Below are positions 62,351 through 64,000 of a stretch of 64,000 bases of DNA, in pieces. The stretch spans positions 3,006,001-3,070,000 of the forward strand of contig NZ_OY764327.1 of NCBI RefSeq assembly GCF_963668385.1. The letters run 5' to 3'. Origin of the DNA: an uncultured Carboxylicivirga sp. GTDB taxonomy: Bacteria; Bacteroidota; Bacteroidia; Bacteroidales; Marinilabiliaceae. The stretch's first letter is position 1. Each line of letters starts with the position of its first letter. The notes beneath the pieces were generated by a model that saw only the letters and a list, made by a program, of their open reading frames with translations, did not search any database and had not been told where the DNA came from. Made by a program: the position numbers and the translations under genes.

Positions 62351-62427
62351 AGTCCCGTAGCTCAGTTGGTTAGAGCACTACACTGATAATGTAGGGGTCG
62401 GCAGTTCAAGTCTGCCCGGGACTACCA
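62351..62427 (+). tRNA. tRNA-Ile (GAT)
   Basis: 77 bases. Acceptor stem AGTCCCG pairs with CGGGACT, the anticodon loop CTGATAA gives GAT, the T-arm contains TTCAAGT and CCA is encoded at the 3' end. Position in the 16S-23S spacer is standard. Confidence 0.97.
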
Positions 62428-62468
62428 AAGCTAGTAGCTAGCAACTAGAAGCTAGATGCTAGAACCAT
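62428..62468 (+). repeat. AGCTAG-type simple repeat between the two tRNAs
   Basis: About 40 bases consisting of variants of GCTAG/ACTAG (AGCTAGTAGCTAGC, AACTAGAAGCTAGATGCTAG). A related stretch (AGCTAAAAGCTAGTAGCTAAG) recurs at about 62590-62610. No coding potential. Confidence 0.75.
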
Positions 62469-62545
62469 GGGGGATTAGCTCAGCTGGCTAGAGCGCCTGC
62501 CTTGCACGCAGGAGGTCATCGGTTCGACTCCGATATTCTCCACCA
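62469..62545 (+). tRNA. tRNA-Ala (TGC)
   Basis: 77 bases. Acceptor strand GGGGGAT pairs with ATTCTCC through two G-T pairs, the anticodon loop CTTGCAC gives TGC, the T-arm has TTCGACT and CCA is encoded. It is the second tRNA of the rRNA spacer, the classical Ile-Ala pair. Confidence 0.97.
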
Positions 62546-62753
62546 AAAGTAGAACAAAGGTTTTACTAAAAATAAACATCATGAGAATCAGCTAAAAGCT
62601 AGTAGCTAAGAGCAAGCGGCTGAAAAAGATACATTGGATAAAAATTTCAGTTCGATTCTGGAAGTATCACAAGCTGTATAGAACACAGCAAAACGATCAT
62701 TGACATATTGGCAACAACCAAAACCATATACACCAACTATGGTGTGTGTAAAA
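62546..62753 (+). other. 16S-23S spacer, part before 23S
   Basis: 208 bases without a gene. It includes AACGATCATTGACATATTG at 62692-62710, which parallels a block before 16S. Probable rRNA processing or antitermination leader. Confidence 0.6.

Positions 62754-64000
<1,247 letters not shown>

Overview
The window comes from a member of the phylum Bacteroidota, most likely a Bacteroidales/Marinilabiliales-type marine or facultatively anaerobic bacterium. The evidence is a Bacteroidota-style 16S rRNA ending in GGAACACCTCCTTT, promoters of the TTTG-N20/21-TAnnTTTG type, few Shine-Dalgarno sequences, many lipoproteins, a protease with a type IX secretion (T9SS) tail, a NigD-like lipoprotein, OstA/LptC-like envelope proteins and a complete Rnf complex. 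No species is claimed.

Layout. 1-6851 (minus) is an envelope-biogenesis run: pantothenate kinase coaX, a FadL-like outer-membrane barrel, a TPR protein, LptC, a GldE/CorC-like CBS protein and a membrane-anchored PpiD/SurA-like prolyl isomerase cut by the left edge. 6951-12830 holds a receiver-PAS protein, mfd and aspartate kinase. 12870-16018 holds secreted hypotheticals, a HupE/UreJ-DUF6702 pair and a SUMF1-like protein. 16402-21378 is a siderophore-iron operon: promoter, structured leader, TonB-dependent receptor, periplasmic esterase, PepSY reductase-like membrane protein and terminator. 21396-31353 carries housekeeping genes on the minus strand (dihydroorotase, DPM synthase, nucleoside kinase, uvrA), interrupted by an AT-rich plus-strand pair (acyltransferase and phosphoethanolamine transferase). 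31434-34355 holds a BlaI repressor with an M56-M23 fusion protease, then a lytic transglycosylase. 34627-37248 is a PocR-type histidine kinase. 37325-42797 is rnfA-E-G-D-C-B with rseC, followed by recG.

45317-53411 is the most accessory-looking block. It contains a His/Cys-rich lipoprotein, a LuxR-type regulator with a degenerate receiver and a Cys tail, an unrecognised lipoprotein, a subtilisin-family protease with a T9SS tail, a NigD-like lipoprotein and a TPR protein. It is followed by a structured-RNA candidate with two mutually exclusive hairpins and a terminator (53688-53829). 53835-59707 has a Cys-cluster protein, FKBP, methyltransferase, LolD-like ATPase, PduO-type adenosyltransferase, DUF2795 and an OstA-like protein. 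60000-64000 is an rRNA operon with three tandem promoter copies, 16S, tRNA-Ile(GAT), tRNA-Ala(TGC) and the start of 23S.

No CRISPR array, transposase, integrase or prophage gene was seen. The strongest leads for something undescribed are the structured RNA at 53688-53829, the structured leader of the siderophore operon, the M56-M23 protease with its BlaI operator, and the degenerate regulator beside the lipoprotein/protease block. All of these are inferences from sequence alone.
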